Assembly (NCBI RefSeq): GCF_000210915.2
Contig: NC_016620.1
Location: forward strand, 2,728,001-2,792,000
Length of the DNA stretch: 64,000 nucleotides
Direction of reading: 5' to 3'
Source of the DNA: Halobacteriovorax marinus SJ
Lineage (GTDB): Bacteria > Bdellovibrionota > Bacteriovoracia > Bacteriovoracales > Bacteriovoracaceae
This document shows positions 1-8,790 of this stretch, piece by piece. The position numbers and the translations under genes are program-made. Each line of letters opens with the position of its first letter. Position 1 is the first letter of the stretch. The notes below the pieces were generated by a model that was not told the DNA's origin, searched no databases, and was given only the letters and a program-made list of their open reading frames with translations.

Positions 1-256
1 GCTGTAATGCATTTGCTACAGCTCTTATATTCTAACCAATTGCTGGATTTTAGTAAAGAAATCCATTAGATATGAATGAATTTTGAAAATTTTTCTAAGG
101 CTAAGTCCCCTATAATACATCATAGGTAAAACCGACCATAGTAGTTGGTTACACTTTGGCCCCAAATGCGCACAGCAACATCAAACTTCACAGACTCCTA
201 ACTTGAGCCCTTGATCACAGCGTGATAGAAAATAGCAAAACTTCTAAGGAGAAAGT
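1..256 (+). promoter_or_regulatory. Leader region of the first gene, with a TATAAT box
   Basis: There is no open frame of note here. A perfect TATAAT lies at 111-116. The nearest TTGAAA (83-88) is 22 bp away, too far for a good -35, so only the -10 is convincing. It would give a 5' leader of about 135 bases before the ATG at 257. The ribosome-binding site is AAGGAG at about 246-251. Nothing else is recognisable in the leader. Confidence 0.3.
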
Positions 257-1123
257 ATGGCCACTCAAGCTTGGAAAATTGAAAGAGATTTACTTCTTTC
301 AAATAGAATTAAGAATTACTCTAATCACTTTGTGTCGCTTGGTTACTATGACCTTGTTTATGTAGAAGTAGATGAAGAAGATAATCCTTTGATTAATTCT
401 GATGGAAGAAGTTTTAGTGCATTTACTTCTAAAGAACTTGCATGGAGAAGTAAAACAAACCAAGAGCTAGAAGATATTATCAGCAATAAGATTCCTCTTG
501 CTACTAAATCAATTAATTTAAAATCTTTTATGATTGGAGACTTGGCCTTTTCTCTCTCAAGCAATACAGATATTAGATTTATAAAAATAAATCCTATACT
601 TTTCACAGAGCAAGAGAAAACTCTCCTACTCCATGAAGAAGTTTTGATTATTCCTATTAAAGATGAGTTAACTTCTAAACACATTCTCACATCTGCGGAT
701 GAATCAATGGCACTGCTAGCAATAAAGCCCAATGATGAGAAGAGAATGGGAATGGAGTTAGTCTTCTATTGTTTAACAACTAAAAATCTTCCTGATGATT
801 TAGAAGAAAAAGAGCGCGTTCTCAATGAGAGAATTGCAGAGCTATCTTTCTATAGTTCTAGAGTTCCTATTAAAAAAGGAAGTAGTTCAATACTCTGTGT
901 AATTGTTAATTTAGAAAATTCAATGGAAGAGACCGCTTTCATTAGAAACTACAAGACGATGGATAAGCATAGTGATGTGATCTTTGTCACCAGTGATTTA
1001 AAAATCAAAACTGGTGACTTAGAAGTAATCCCTTACAACGGTGAAAGTATCGATACTGTTTTTATGCCAATTATTAACTGGCAAAATAATCACAGATCAC
1101 CAATGCAATCTACAATGAACTAG
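257..1123 (+). CDS. Hypothetical cytoplasmic protein, 288 aa
   Basis: I do not recognise this protein. It has no signal peptide, membrane segment or familiar catalytic motif. The composition is that of a soluble, acidic, mixed alpha/beta protein. The ATG start is well supported by AAGGAG seven bases upstream. Its TAG stop shares a CTAG palindrome with the stop of the convergent HD phosphohydrolase gene, so the two genes overlap tail to tail by 4 bp. It stands alone on its strand behind what looks like its own promoter. That it is a real gene rests on the ribosome-binding site, its full-length openness and the absence of a better frame; the antisense frame inside it is a shadow. Confidence 0.75.
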   Translation: MATQAWKIERDLLLSNRIKNYSNHFVSLGYYDLVYVEVDEEDNPLINSDGRSFSAFTSKELAWRSKTNQELEDIISNKIPLATKSINLKSFMIGDLAFSLSSNTDIRFIKINPILFTEQEKTLLLHEEVLIIPIKDELTSKHILTSADESMALLAIKPNDEKRMGMELVFYCLTTKNLPDDLEEKERVLNERIAELSFYSSRVPIKKGSSSILCVIVNLENSMEETAFIRNYKTMDKHSDVIFVTSDLKIKTGDLEVIPYNGESIDTVFMPIINWQNNHRSPMQSTMN

Positions 1124-2547
1124 CCTGGAATTAATCCGGCCTTAACTAACCTCTCATGTGTTTTCATTGAGCAAAACACATTGGGAGTGTAATTCATCTT
1201 CTTATGCAGACTTGAGATAACTGAATTTTCAACATCTGCTAAAAGTTTAATATCCCCATTATCATAACTTATTTTTACCGGATCTCTCTCTAGTAATAAA
1301 TTAGACTTCTGTCCATTCTTCGCAATGGCCTTTGGAGATTTAACATAAATAATATCTTTCTTAGGAAGATCAGGTAGAATCCAGTCCTCCGGACTTCCAT
1401 TTTTCTGGAGATACTCTTCTAGCTCTTTAACTTTTGCCTGTGCCTTTTTTACGACTTTATCATTTTCAGTGGCCTTATCTTGATCAAAGAGTATTTGCTT
1501 GAACTCACTACAATTAATAGTCTTCGCCCCTCTCTCTAATAATAAAGTAAGCGCCATATCCTTTATATGAGGAACTTTATCTAGATCTCCATTTGAATAA
1601 TGCTTTTGAACTAAGCTAATGAAGTAACTATCGTTAAAGCCATAGAACTTCATTGGATCATTTGCAATCATATCCAATAGATCACTGTAGCGATAAATAT
1701 AACCTTTCTCTAAAAAGTGAAATGTAATTTTCTCAGCAATAGCATCATACTTTGATCCTCTAGGTGATCTGATGACTTGAGAGTACCAAGCAAATCTAGA
1801 CATTAGAAAATCTTCTACACAGTGAAGAGCATTATGCCTGATCGTTAGAATATCATGCTGATCGACCTTTCTAACTTCAAAGTGGTGAAGAAGATAGTCG
1901 CGATCATAAGCTCCATACTTTAGACCAGTATAGTGAGCATCTCTAAGCAGGTAGTCCATTCTATCGCAGTCAATCTCTGAATGAAGAATTTGATTTGCCA
2001 AGATTGAAGGATCAACACCCTTTACTAAATCTGATATTGTTTGCGGATCTAGACCATACTTTTTCAAAATATGTGTTATTCCACCTTCGTAATCTGTATT
2101 CTTGATTATAAATGAACCAAGGTTCTCGTGGTCATCTTGTAATCCCTTCCCACCTTTTGAGTTAGTTGTCTCTCCAAAAGTGATATACGCCGATTCAGTT
2201 GTATGGGAAAAAACAAAAGTACCAAGATCGTGCAATAGAGCACCAATCCTTAAGGACTTGTGATAAATAGCTTCTTTACTTAAACAATTTATATCCATTA
2301 AATCTTCATCAGAAACTGCTCTTGAGCATGACTGAAGAATTCGGTGGGCATTGAACATAACTCCAATAGAGTGACCAAAACGAGAATGCTCAGCTCCTGG
2401 AAATACATAGAAACTAAATCCTAACTGCTTTATCCAACGCAATCTTTGATAAAAAGGTGAATGTATTATTTCATATTCAACAGGGGTTAGCTTTATAAAG
2501 CCATAGATAGGGTCGAAGACAACTCTTCCCTTTTTCGTAACATCCAT
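1120..2547 (-). CDS. HD-superfamily phosphohydrolase (COG1078 / SAMHD1-like)
   Basis: Likely a metal-dependent phosphohydrolase of the HD family that includes dGTPases and SAMHD1. The N-terminal part carries the HD metal-site signature: a His in the HSRFGHS segment (about residue 54), the HD pair in ALLHDLGTF (about 106-107), and a later Asp in the EIDCDRMDYLLRD segment typical of COG1078 members. The C-terminal third is lysine-rich and not recognised. The substrate cannot be read from sequence; a dNTP is the usual guess. The open frame begins at a TTG at 2559, but I place the start at the ATG at 2547, which has GAGG seven bases upstream. The stop overlaps the convergent gene by 4 bp. Confidence 0.85.
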   Translation of the reverse strand: MDVTKKGRVVFDPIYGFIKLTPVEYEIIHSPFYQRLRWIKQLGFSFYVFPGAEHSRFGHSIGVMFNAHRILQSCSRAVSDEDLMDINCLSKEAIYHKSLRIGALLHDLGTFVFSHTTESAYITFGETTNSKGGKGLQDDHENLGSFIIKNTDYEGGITHILKKYGLDPQTISDLVKGVDPSILANQILHSEIDCDRMDYLLRDAHYTGLKYGAYDRDYLLHHFEVRKVDQHDILTIRHNALHCVEDFLMSRFAWYSQVIRSPRGSKYDAIAEKITFHFLEKGYIYRYSDLLDMIANDPMKFYGFNDSYFISLVQKHYSNGDLDKVPHIKDMALTLLLERGAKTINCSEFKQILFDQDKATENDKVVKKAQAKVKELEEYLQKNGSPEDWILPDLPKKDIIYVKSPKAIAKNGQKSNLLLERDPVKISYDNGDIKLLADVENSVISSLHKKMNYTPNVFCSMKTHERLVKAGLIPG

Positions 2548-2567
2548 GTACAACCTCAAAATTCTTT

Positions 2568-2595
2568 AAAAAAGAATACCGGCCTTCCCGGCCGG
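2568..2595 (-). terminator. Possible Rho-independent terminator
   Basis: CCGGCC (2579-2584) and GGCCGG (2590-2595) form a 6-bp GC-only stem with a 5-base loop. On the minus strand this is followed, after TATTC, by six T (2568-2573). It lies just downstream of the 73-aa gene. The short offset before the T tract makes it imperfect. Confidence 0.5.
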
Positions 2596-2602
2596 ATTTA
2601 TT

Positions 2603-2824
2603 TTATTGTAATTTTTCTTTTCTTCTAGCTTTTGCTTTTTTCTTACGCGTTTCTTTCTTCTCTTTCTGTCTTAAGTTTCCAACGATGGCAGAAAGAACAA
2701 GACTTGCTTCTCTTCTAAGTCCGTTATCTTGAATAAACCTATAAAAGTTCTCAATATCAGCAGCTGTACGAAAATTTCTAATACCTTTTGATTCAATTGT
2801 TGATGTATCTGTAGTCGTACTCAC
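2603..2824 (-). CDS. Small basic protein, 73 aa, unknown
   Basis: Not recognised. The N-terminal two thirds is a soluble, probably helical segment; the last 20 residues are almost entirely Lys, Arg, Glu and Ala, which suggests nucleic-acid or ribosome contact (inference). It starts with GTG, supported by a strong AAGGAGG three to four bases upstream. It is followed by a GC-rich hairpin and T tract and preceded by another hairpin in its probable 5' leader, so it looks like a separate, strongly translated transcription unit. The lysine-rich tail resembles those of small ribosome-associated or chromatin proteins, but no family can be named. Confidence 0.65.
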   Translation of the reverse strand: MSTTTDTSTIESKGIRNFRTAADIENFYRFIQDNGLRREASLVLSAIVGNLRQKEKKETRKKKAKARRKEKLQ

Positions 2825-2848
2825 GGGTCCTCCTTAAAAGAACAATTT

Positions 2849-2870
2849 GCCCCAAAATTACTTCTGGGGC
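2849..2870 (-). other. Hairpin in the leader of the 73-aa gene
   Basis: GCCCCA (2849-2854) and TGGGGC (2865-2870) form a perfect 6-bp inverted repeat with a 10-base loop. It lies between the end of the upstream regulator gene (2941) and the ribosome-binding site of the 73-aa gene. There is no proper T tract on the minus strand, so it could be a weak terminator for the regulator gene or a structure in the 5' leader. Confidence 0.35.
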
Positions 2871-2940
2871 GAATTTAAATAATACTTAGTATATTTCAAT
2901 AATTCAAATTTAATTTTTACACGTTGCTCTATCGCAGTGA

Positions 2941-4491
2941 TTAAGCTTCTTTCGGCTCAATCATTCCGTATGAGTGAAGCTTGTTATAAAGAGTCTTAAC
3001 TGTAATTCCTAAAGTCTTAGCAGTCTTAGTTTTATTACCACCTAAGTGCTCTAGTGTATGACAGATATGCTTTCTTTCTAATTCATCTAAAGTCATTTCG
3101 CTAAACTCGATAACTTTTGAATCAACAATCTCTTCAACTTTTTCAGCTTGAGAAACACTTTCAGATAAGTGATCTCTCTCAACAATCATTCCATCAGATA
3201 GAATAAATGCTCTTTCCATTACCGACTGTAGCTCTCTTACGTTTCCTGGCCAGTGGTAATCTTGTAAAGACTTTAGCGCTCCAGGAGCTAATGACTTTTG
3301 TAGCTCAGCACTCTTTCCTTTGTTTAGGAAAAATGATGCTAACATTTCGATATCTTCTACTCTATCTTTTAGAGCTGGTACTCTTAGAGACATAGTATTT
3401 AGAGCGTAAAATAAATCTTCTCTAAATAATCCTTTTTCAACTAACTCAGAAAAATCCTTTGCACTTGAAGCAATGATTCTAACATCTGATCTATAAGGAA
3501 TTTGTCCTCTTACTCTAAAGGCCATTTTTTCATTTAAAAACTTTATTAACTTTGACTGAATCATGACTGGCATTGACTCAATATTATTAATGAATAGAGT
3601 TCCATTATTCGCCTGCTCAATTAATCCAAGTCTTGCATTATGTGCTTGCGTGAAATCTCTAGCTTCTTCACCAAATAATTCAATTTCTAATTGTGCTTCT
3701 GAGAGAGACGAGCAATCTACAGAGATAAATGCACCCTCTTTTCTTTCACTTCTACAGTGAACTCTTCTCGCAACCATTTCTTTACCTGTTCCAGATTCAC
3801 CTAGAACTAAAGTTGCAACATCTACAGCTGCTACTTTGTCAGCTACTCTAATGAGCTCTTTCATAGAATCAGACTTACCAATAATATCTCTTTCTTCAAT
3901 TCTGTATGAGTCTAATACATTTACACTAGACTTACTCTGCTCTAGTTCTTTTTCCTTAGCTTCAATCTGTCTAGATAGAGACTCGTTTAAGAACTTAGCT
4001 GATAAGTAAATTTTCATATTTTTTACTGGTTTTTCAATTGAGTTTAAAATCTCTAGAACCTCAGTAATATCTTCTCTTGCAAACGCTCTCTCTTCAGATA
4101 GAGATTGAATATGAATAGTTCCAATCATGAAACCGTCACAACCTAGAGGAACGCAAAGCTCGGCTACTGTGTCAGAATCACAGTTTGAAGCAAAGAGTGG
4201 ATCTCTTGAAATATTATTTGAGAAGTATGACTTCTTTGTTCTAAGAACATGACCAGAAATTCCTGATCCTTTTTCGATGATGTTTCCATCTTCTATAGAC
4301 TGGCCATTTTCACTAACTAATAATGATGAACCATTTTCTCTTACTCTAAGAATTCTAACTCTATCACTTGCGATGATTTCATTTAAGCATTTTGAGATCT
4401 CATTGAAGAAGACTTGCTCGTCTAGAGTTGATAATAAAATAGACGATAATTCTTCGATTCTTGTAGAGTTTTTAGCCACCATCTCAGTCAT
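2941..4491 (-). CDS. GAF / AAA+ / Fis-HTH regulator, degenerate enhancer-binding protein
   Basis: The architecture is that of a bacterial enhancer-binding protein: GAF-type sensor (about 20-155), a helical linker, a sigma-54-activator AAA+ domain (about 200-440) and a Fis-type HTH (about 465-510, with NKTKTAKTLGITVKTLYNKL). Walker A is intact (GESGTGKE, 231-238). Other motifs are not. The sigma-54-contacting GAFTGA loop reads RDFTQA (278-283), the Walker B Asp-Glu reads Asn-Asn (LFINN, 299-303), and the second arginine of the FR..L..RL segment is Ala363 (Arg357 remains). It may bind DNA but is unlikely to be a normal ATP-driven sigma-54 activator. The ATG start has GGAG eight bases upstream. 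It is not in an operon with a histidine kinase. Confidence 0.88.
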   Translation of the reverse strand: MTEMVAKNSTRIEELSSILLSTLDEQVFFNEISKCLNEIIASDRVRILRVRENGSSLLVSENGQSIEDGNIIEKGSGISGHVLRTKKSYFSNNISRDPLFASNCDSDTVAELCVPLGCDGFMIGTIHIQSLSEERAFAREDITEVLEILNSIEKPVKNMKIYLSAKFLNESLSRQIEAKEKELEQSKSSVNVLDSYRIEERDIIGKSDSMKELIRVADKVAAVDVATLVLGESGTGKEMVARRVHCRSERKEGAFISVDCSSLSEAQLEIELFGEEARDFTQAHNARLGLIEQANNGTLFINNIESMPVMIQSKLIKFLNEKMAFRVRGQIPYRSDVRIIASSAKDFSELVEKGLFREDLFYALNTMSLRVPALKDRVEDIEMLASFFLNKGKSAELQKSLAPGALKSLQDYHWPGNVRELQSVMERAFILSDGMIVERDHLSESVSQAEKVEEIVDSKVIEFSEMTLDELERKHICHTLEHLGGNKTKTAKTLGITVKTLYNKLHSYGMIEPKEA

Positions 4492-4629
4492 TGTTCATCT
4501 CCTAGTCAGATATATGAATTATTTAATTAATTACGCTTAGCGTTAATCTAAGAAAATAATACATTGCGTCTGAATTTTTTACAAGACTAAAATGCTCGGG
4601 TGTTCATTTTTTTTACTGTATTTTCGCAA

Positions 4630-5952
4630 TTACAATGACTTAGTCCATCTAGGAGTTGTACAGTTTCCGAAATTCTCGGTGATCGCCCCTATAATTTCTC
4701 CATCATTGTCCATTATGTATATATTTTGTACGGCCCTAGTCCTCGAGAGAACTCTCTGACTAGAAAAGGCTATAAACTGTCCATCATTTGAATAGGTAGG
4801 ATCTTCATTAGAGCCAAAGTCCTTAGTTAACCTAGCTAAATTACTACCATCACTGTCAATTCTAAAGATATCAAAGCGAGAATCTAACCATGAACTGAAT
4901 GCTATTGTCTTTCCATCTGGAGCAAACCTTGGAGTTGCATTAAATTTTCCAACAAAACTGATTCTCTTAACCGCTCTTGTGGCCATATCCATAGTGTAGA
5001 TCATTGGCTTCCCTGCCCTTCCTGAGAGGAAAGTCATTATTGAACCATTCTCATTAATAGAAGGGTCAACGTCTGGAGAATAGCTATTAGTAAGCCTCTT
5101 TAGAGCTTTCGTCTTTAAATTCATAATAAAAATTTCTGCATTACCTACATGGCTTAAAGTAAGAAGAATAGACTCTCCACCAGGCATGAAAACTGCTCCG
5201 GAGTTCAATCCATTTCTACTTGAAACAAGACTATTTCTTCCTGTTTCTAAATCGTAAACGCGAAGATTGATATTTCTATGCTTACTTTTCTCATTCTTTA
5301 TAAGTGAATAAAGAACTTTCGTACCGTCGTGAGAGATTGCAGGTGAAATTACAACACCTCCATGATGAGTAAGCCTCTTCTTATTACCACCATCAAAGTC
5401 CATCATATAAAGTTCTTTCACTGGTGTTTGCTTATTTCCATGTCTATCAGAAACAAAGATCATTTTAGAATTAAAGATTGAATCACTGCCTGTAATTTTC
5501 TTATAAGCAGTATCAGAGAATCTATGAGCAAAACCTCTTGGGTTTTCTCCACTATATGTATAACTCTCCTCGCTTACAACTTTTGTATTGGCCACATCAT
5601 GAACTAATAACGTTACCTGCAAAGAATTTCCTGATTGGCGAAAAAATCCTCTAATTACATAACTCACACCTTGGGTCTTAAAAGAGCTGTAGTTAAATCC
5701 ACCTTCAGATATAGAAGAGAGCTCTTTTTTCACTGAAAATTTCTTCATATAAAAAGAGAAGTCATTTCTTATAACGTCCATTATGGTCGAAGCATCTGCA
5801 ATAAAGCTTCCGCTCACTCCACCTTGAAGAATAGGCTTTGCAACCTCAACTTTAGAGAGCTCTAACTCAGCTTCACCAACAGCTACAATATTGATTTGTG
5901 AAAATGCATTCCAACAAAGTAATGATAAAAATAAAATAATAAGCTTCTTCAT
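4630..5952 (-). CDS. tolB: TolB, periplasmic beta-propeller of the Tol-Pal system
   Basis: TolB links the inner-membrane TolQRA motor to Pal at the outer membrane and supports envelope constriction. The protein (440 aa) has a signal peptide (about residues 1-18, ending FSQ), an N-terminal TolB domain, and then repeated propeller blades of the type SPAISHDGTKVLYSL and APDGKTIAFSS that are characteristic of WD40-like TolB repeats. It is the last gene of tolQ-tolR-tolA-tolB. No pal gene follows in this window, and no good terminator is seen before the next gene on the strand. Length and gene order fit the family well. Confidence 0.95.
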   Translation of the reverse strand: MKKLIILFLSLLCWNAFSQINIVAVGEAELELSKVEVAKPILQGGVSGSFIADASTIMDVIRNDFSFYMKKFSVKKELSSISEGGFNYSSFKTQGVSYVIRGFFRQSGNSLQVTLLVHDVANTKVVSEESYTYSGENPRGFAHRFSDTAYKKITGSDSIFNSKMIFVSDRHGNKQTPVKELYMMDFDGGNKKRLTHHGGVVISPAISHDGTKVLYSLIKNEKSKHRNINLRVYDLETGRNSLVSSRNGLNSGAVFMPGGESILLTLSHVGNAEIFIMNLKTKALKRLTNSYSPDVDPSINENGSIMTFLSGRAGKPMIYTMDMATRAVKRISFVGKFNATPRFAPDGKTIAFSSWLDSRFDIFRIDSDGSNLARLTKDFGSNEDPTYSNDGQFIAFSSQRVLSRTRAVQNIYIMDNDGEIIGAITENFGNCTTPRWTKSL

Positions 5953-5960
5953 AATTTCTC

Positions 5961-6761
5961 CTATAGAGGGAATCCGAGTACGATCTCCCCTTTTAAGGCA
6001 TTGCCTCTACTGGCAGGGGGAACGGCAGAAAATGGTGAAGCTTGCTTAATGGCCGCCATAGCTCTCTTATCAAATTCTTCTTCACCACTAGATTCAAAGA
6101 TCTCACTTCTTAATAGTGAGCCATCTGATTTTAAATAAATTCTTATTCTACATTTTAAATTCTTGTCTATTAAGTATCCTGGAAGTTTCCAAAATTGCTT
6201 CACTTTAGCAGAAAGTGTTGAAGCGTATAGTTGAAACTCAGTAAGTTCTTGATCTGATCGTCCAGTTCCAGAGAGAGCAACCCCTTTAGAAATCTTATTT
6301 CCTTCAGCGACTAACTTTTTCAATGTATTAGAGTCAATACCGATTCCATCATCAGCACCTTTCTTTTTAGGTGTTGGCTTAGCCTTCTTAACTTCTACTT
6401 TCTTATTAGATAAGTCTTTCATCATATCTAAGAAGTTTGGCTTAGCGACTTTCTTCTCAAAAACAGTATCATCTTTATTGATAACTTCAGCAGGTTTAGC
6501 AGAAGGCTTCTCTCTTACAACTTCACCCTTGGCCGGAGGCTGCATTGCCTTTAATTCTTTAAGGGTAAACTTAGGCATTGCAACCATATCAACTTTTACA
6601 GAAGCCTGTACAAGCTTCATATTATAATCCCTAGTTGATTGAATCTTGTCGTGCACTAATTTTCCAAATAAGAAAAAGAGTACAGCAATAGTGATATGGA
6701 AGAAAAATGACCAACTAAAGTAATACTTAAATGATTTATTTGCTAAAACATTAGTGTTCAT
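5961..6761 (-). CDS. tolA: TolA/TonB-type energy transducer
   Basis: A periplasm-spanning protein, 266 aa, shorter than E. coli TolA (421 aa). It has one N-terminal membrane helix (about 13-36) holding the S-x3-H motif (Ser18, His22) that TolA and TonB use to couple to the TolQR/ExbBD motor. A lysine/proline-rich linker follows (about 65-150), then a C-terminal TonB/TolA domain (about 180-266, containing RIYLKSDGSL and FDKRAMAAI). Its start overlaps the tolR stop by one base (TAATG), so the two are probably translationally coupled. TolA is favoured over TonB because of the tolQ-tolR-tolA-tolB order. Confidence 0.9.
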   Translation of the reverse strand: MNTNVLANKSFKYYFSWSFFFHITIAVLFFLFGKLVHDKIQSTRDYNMKLVQASVKVDMVAMPKFTLKELKAMQPPAKGEVVREKPSAKPAEVINKDDTVFEKKVAKPNFLDMMKDLSNKKVEVKKAKPTPKKKGADDGIGIDSNTLKKLVAEGNKISKGVALSGTGRSDQELTEFQLYASTLSAKVKQFWKLPGYLIDKNLKCRIRIYLKSDGSLLRSEIFESSGEEEFDKRAMAAIKQASPFSAVPPASRGNALKGEIVLGFPL

Positions 6762-7174
6762 TATTTCTTTTCAATCTCCGTAACGAGGGCAACTTTTAAG
6801 ATTCCCTCTCTCTTTAAATAGGACATTAAATTAGCGACATCACCATACTTCATTGCAAAGTCAGCTCTCAAAAAGAGAGTATCCGTTTTATTTTTTTGAA
6901 ATAACGCCTTTATTTCCGAAATGATTTCACTTCTAAGAACCTTAGTTTCACCAATATAGTAATCGCCACTATTAGTATAAGAAAGTACGACTTGAGTAGT
7001 ATTCAAGCTTATGGGATTAACTTCTTTTGTTTTAGGTAAGTCTAACTTTATACCGTTTAACATTAAAGGAGCAGTTATCATAAAGATAACAAGTAGAACT
7101 AACATGACATCGACCAAAGGAGTCACATTAATTTCAGAAATTGCACCCTTTTTATTTCCAACATTAAAGGCCAT
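6761..7174 (-). CDS. tolR: TolR/ExbD-type motor protein
   Basis: A 137-aa inner-membrane protein with one membrane helix near the N-terminus (VTPLVDVMLVLLVIFMITAP). The Asp in this helix is the conserved proton-path residue of the ExbD/TolR family. The rest is the periplasmic domain. It sits 9 bp after tolQ and overlaps tolA by one base. With TolQ it uses the proton gradient to drive TolA. Confidence 0.94.
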   Translation of the reverse strand: MAFNVGNKKGAISEINVTPLVDVMLVLLVIFMITAPLMLNGIKLDLPKTKEVNPISLNTTQVVLSYTNSGDYYIGETKVLRSEIISEIKALFQKNKTDTLFLRADFAMKYGDVANLMSYLKREGILKVALVTEIEKK

Positions 7175-7183
7175 ATTTTTATC

Positions 7184-7876
7184 CTATTTTACTAATGATC
7201 TTTCAACAACGTTTAAAAATTCTTGTCCAAAGCTCTCCATCTCCGATTGGATATGAGAATTTTCATTATTAAACTTATTATAAAACCATACTGCAGGAAT
7301 AGCTGCAACGAGACCAACTGCAGTTGCAACAAGGGCTTCAGCAATACCTGGAGCCACAGCATCTAGAGTTGCACCCCCACCAGCAAGACCAGTAAAGGAT
7401 CCAATAATCCCCCACACTGTTCCAAAGAGACCAACAAAAGGAGTTACAGAACCAATACTTGCTAGCGTTGCCAAGAAGCGCTCTAACTCGATATTAATCT
7501 CATGAACACCTTTCTTCATTCCCCTTTCAAGGAATTGAAGACCATGTTTTGTGATATGTTGTTCTAACTTCTCTTTATCATCACCAAGTGCATCTTTTAA
7601 CTTCGATAATTCAAGATAGCCATTAGTAAATAATGATTTATGAGGAGAGAGCGAAAGTCTGTGACAACTCTCCATTATATCTTTCAAAGATGTAGAGTTT
7701 TTATATACCTCTAAGAAGTCTCTACTATTTTCTTCTAACTCTTTTATCAATTTCTTTTTCTTTAAAATTATTGCCCACGATACAACTGAAGCAAGAATTA
7801 AAGACAGTAGAACTGTTTTAACGACAAGACCTGAGTCAAGCATGATTTGTACAATATCTAATTCACCTGTAGTCAA
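7184..7876 (-). CDS. tolQ: TolQ/ExbB-type proton channel subunit
   Basis: A 230-aa MotA/TolQ/ExbB-family protein with three predicted membrane helices: one at about 15-35, one in the GSVTPFVGLFGTVWGI segment, and a third in the EALVATAVGLVAAIPAVW segment, the best-conserved part of the family. The start is TTG, directly supported by AAGGAG; the first internal Met would remove part of the N-terminal periplasmic segment. It heads the tol genes, 70 bp downstream of an unknown membrane-protein gene, so the tol block could be transcribed from its own promoter or from the upstream sppA-lapB block. Confidence 0.94.
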   Translation of the reverse strand: MTTGELDIVQIMLDSGLVVKTVLLSLILASVVSWAIILKKKKLIKELEENSRDFLEVYKNSTSLKDIMESCHRLSLSPHKSLFTNGYLELSKLKDALGDDKEKLEQHITKHGLQFLERGMKKGVHEINIELERFLATLASIGSVTPFVGLFGTVWGIIGSFTGLAGGGATLDAVAPGIAEALVATAVGLVAAIPAVWFYNKFNNENSHIQSEMESFGQEFLNVVERSLVK

Positions 7877-7946
7877 AATGAACTCCTTAAATTCAAAATT
7901 ATTACTAATATTTTATACTGTTAAATTAAAGCTGCAACCGGCAATG

Positions 7947-8789
7947 CTATACTTGATCTAGAGAATCAGACTTTTTCCTTCGACAAAAATACATATAACC
8001 GAGAGACACGCACAAGAGAGATGTAAATAAAAGCGGTCCTGGATCACTTGAAGAAATCAAATATGAAAACTCATTCCCCCAAATAAAATCAATCCCCAAT
8101 AAACTGATTAGTGGTCCGATAAAAATAACTAATACTAATAAAGGATAACTCCAACTTCCCTTTGACCAATAGGATGAACTAAAGCAAAGCAGAAGAAAGA
8201 AAGGAAGAGACGATAAGGAATATTGAGAGTGAGTAAAGACATTCACATTCACTAAATAACTTAGAATGACAAAGAGTATAGTCTCTATGATTTTCTTCTT
8301 ACTTGATACTTTGTAAACATTTTGAAGAAATAAGAGAAAGATCACTTCCGAGAAAATAAAAATAATAGAACCTAAATAAGATGAAAAGACTTTAAAAAGC
8401 TCGAAAGTTACTCTTTGAGCAATCACTGGTCTTAAGAAAATAATTGCAAATACTAGGTTAAATATAATTAAAGTAAAAAGAGGGCTACTCACATTCTTAT
8501 AGTGATCTATGAAGAAAGTTCTCATTGGCTTTCTAGATGTAGAGCGAATAGATATAAACTTTATAATAACAAAGAAAGAAATCACTTTAACTAAAGAAGT
8601 GATCTCCCATCCCTGATCAAAGTTCCAATTTTCAACAATATTGAGAGAATGACCCAGCTGAAGGTGAAAGAAAGTCACAACAGACGAGACAATGAGAAAA
8701 ATTGCCCAATTAAGAATGAAAAAGAAAATGATAAATGAGAGGTGAATAAGAAATCTCTTTCTCTCCTCTAGTGCTAACTTCTCTTGCAT
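7947..8789 (-). CDS. Integral membrane protein, unknown, 280 aa
   Basis: Not recognised as a family. The sequence is strongly hydrophobic with about seven predicted membrane helices: at about 14-40, 60-78, 100-122, 136-156, 168-190, 195-235 (probably two) and 250-268. Short basic loops separate them and the C-terminal tail is charged (CRRKKSDSLDQV). It follows the exported-protein gene at 8791 by one base, so the pair is co-translated in the sppA-lapB series. The context suggests an envelope role; no catalytic motif is visible. Confidence 0.8.
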   Translation of the reverse strand: MQEKLALEERKRFLIHLSFIIFFFILNWAIFLIVSSVVTFFHLQLGHSLNIVENWNFDQGWEITSLVKVISFFVIIKFISIRSTSRKPMRTFFIDHYKNVSSPLFTLIIFNLVFAIIFLRPVIAQRVTFELFKVFSSYLGSIIFIFSEVIFLLFLQNVYKVSSKKKIIETILFVILSYLVNVNVFTHSQYSLSSLPFFLLLCFSSSYWSKGSWSYPLLVLVIFIGPLISLLGIDFIWGNEFSYLISSSDPGPLLFTSLLCVSLGYMYFCRRKKSDSLDQV

Positions 8790-8790
8790 A

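Noticed and set aside
358-732. Minus-strand 124-aa frame inside the first gene
   Set aside because: Antisense shadow of the 288-aa gene; no start context and no recognisable sequence.
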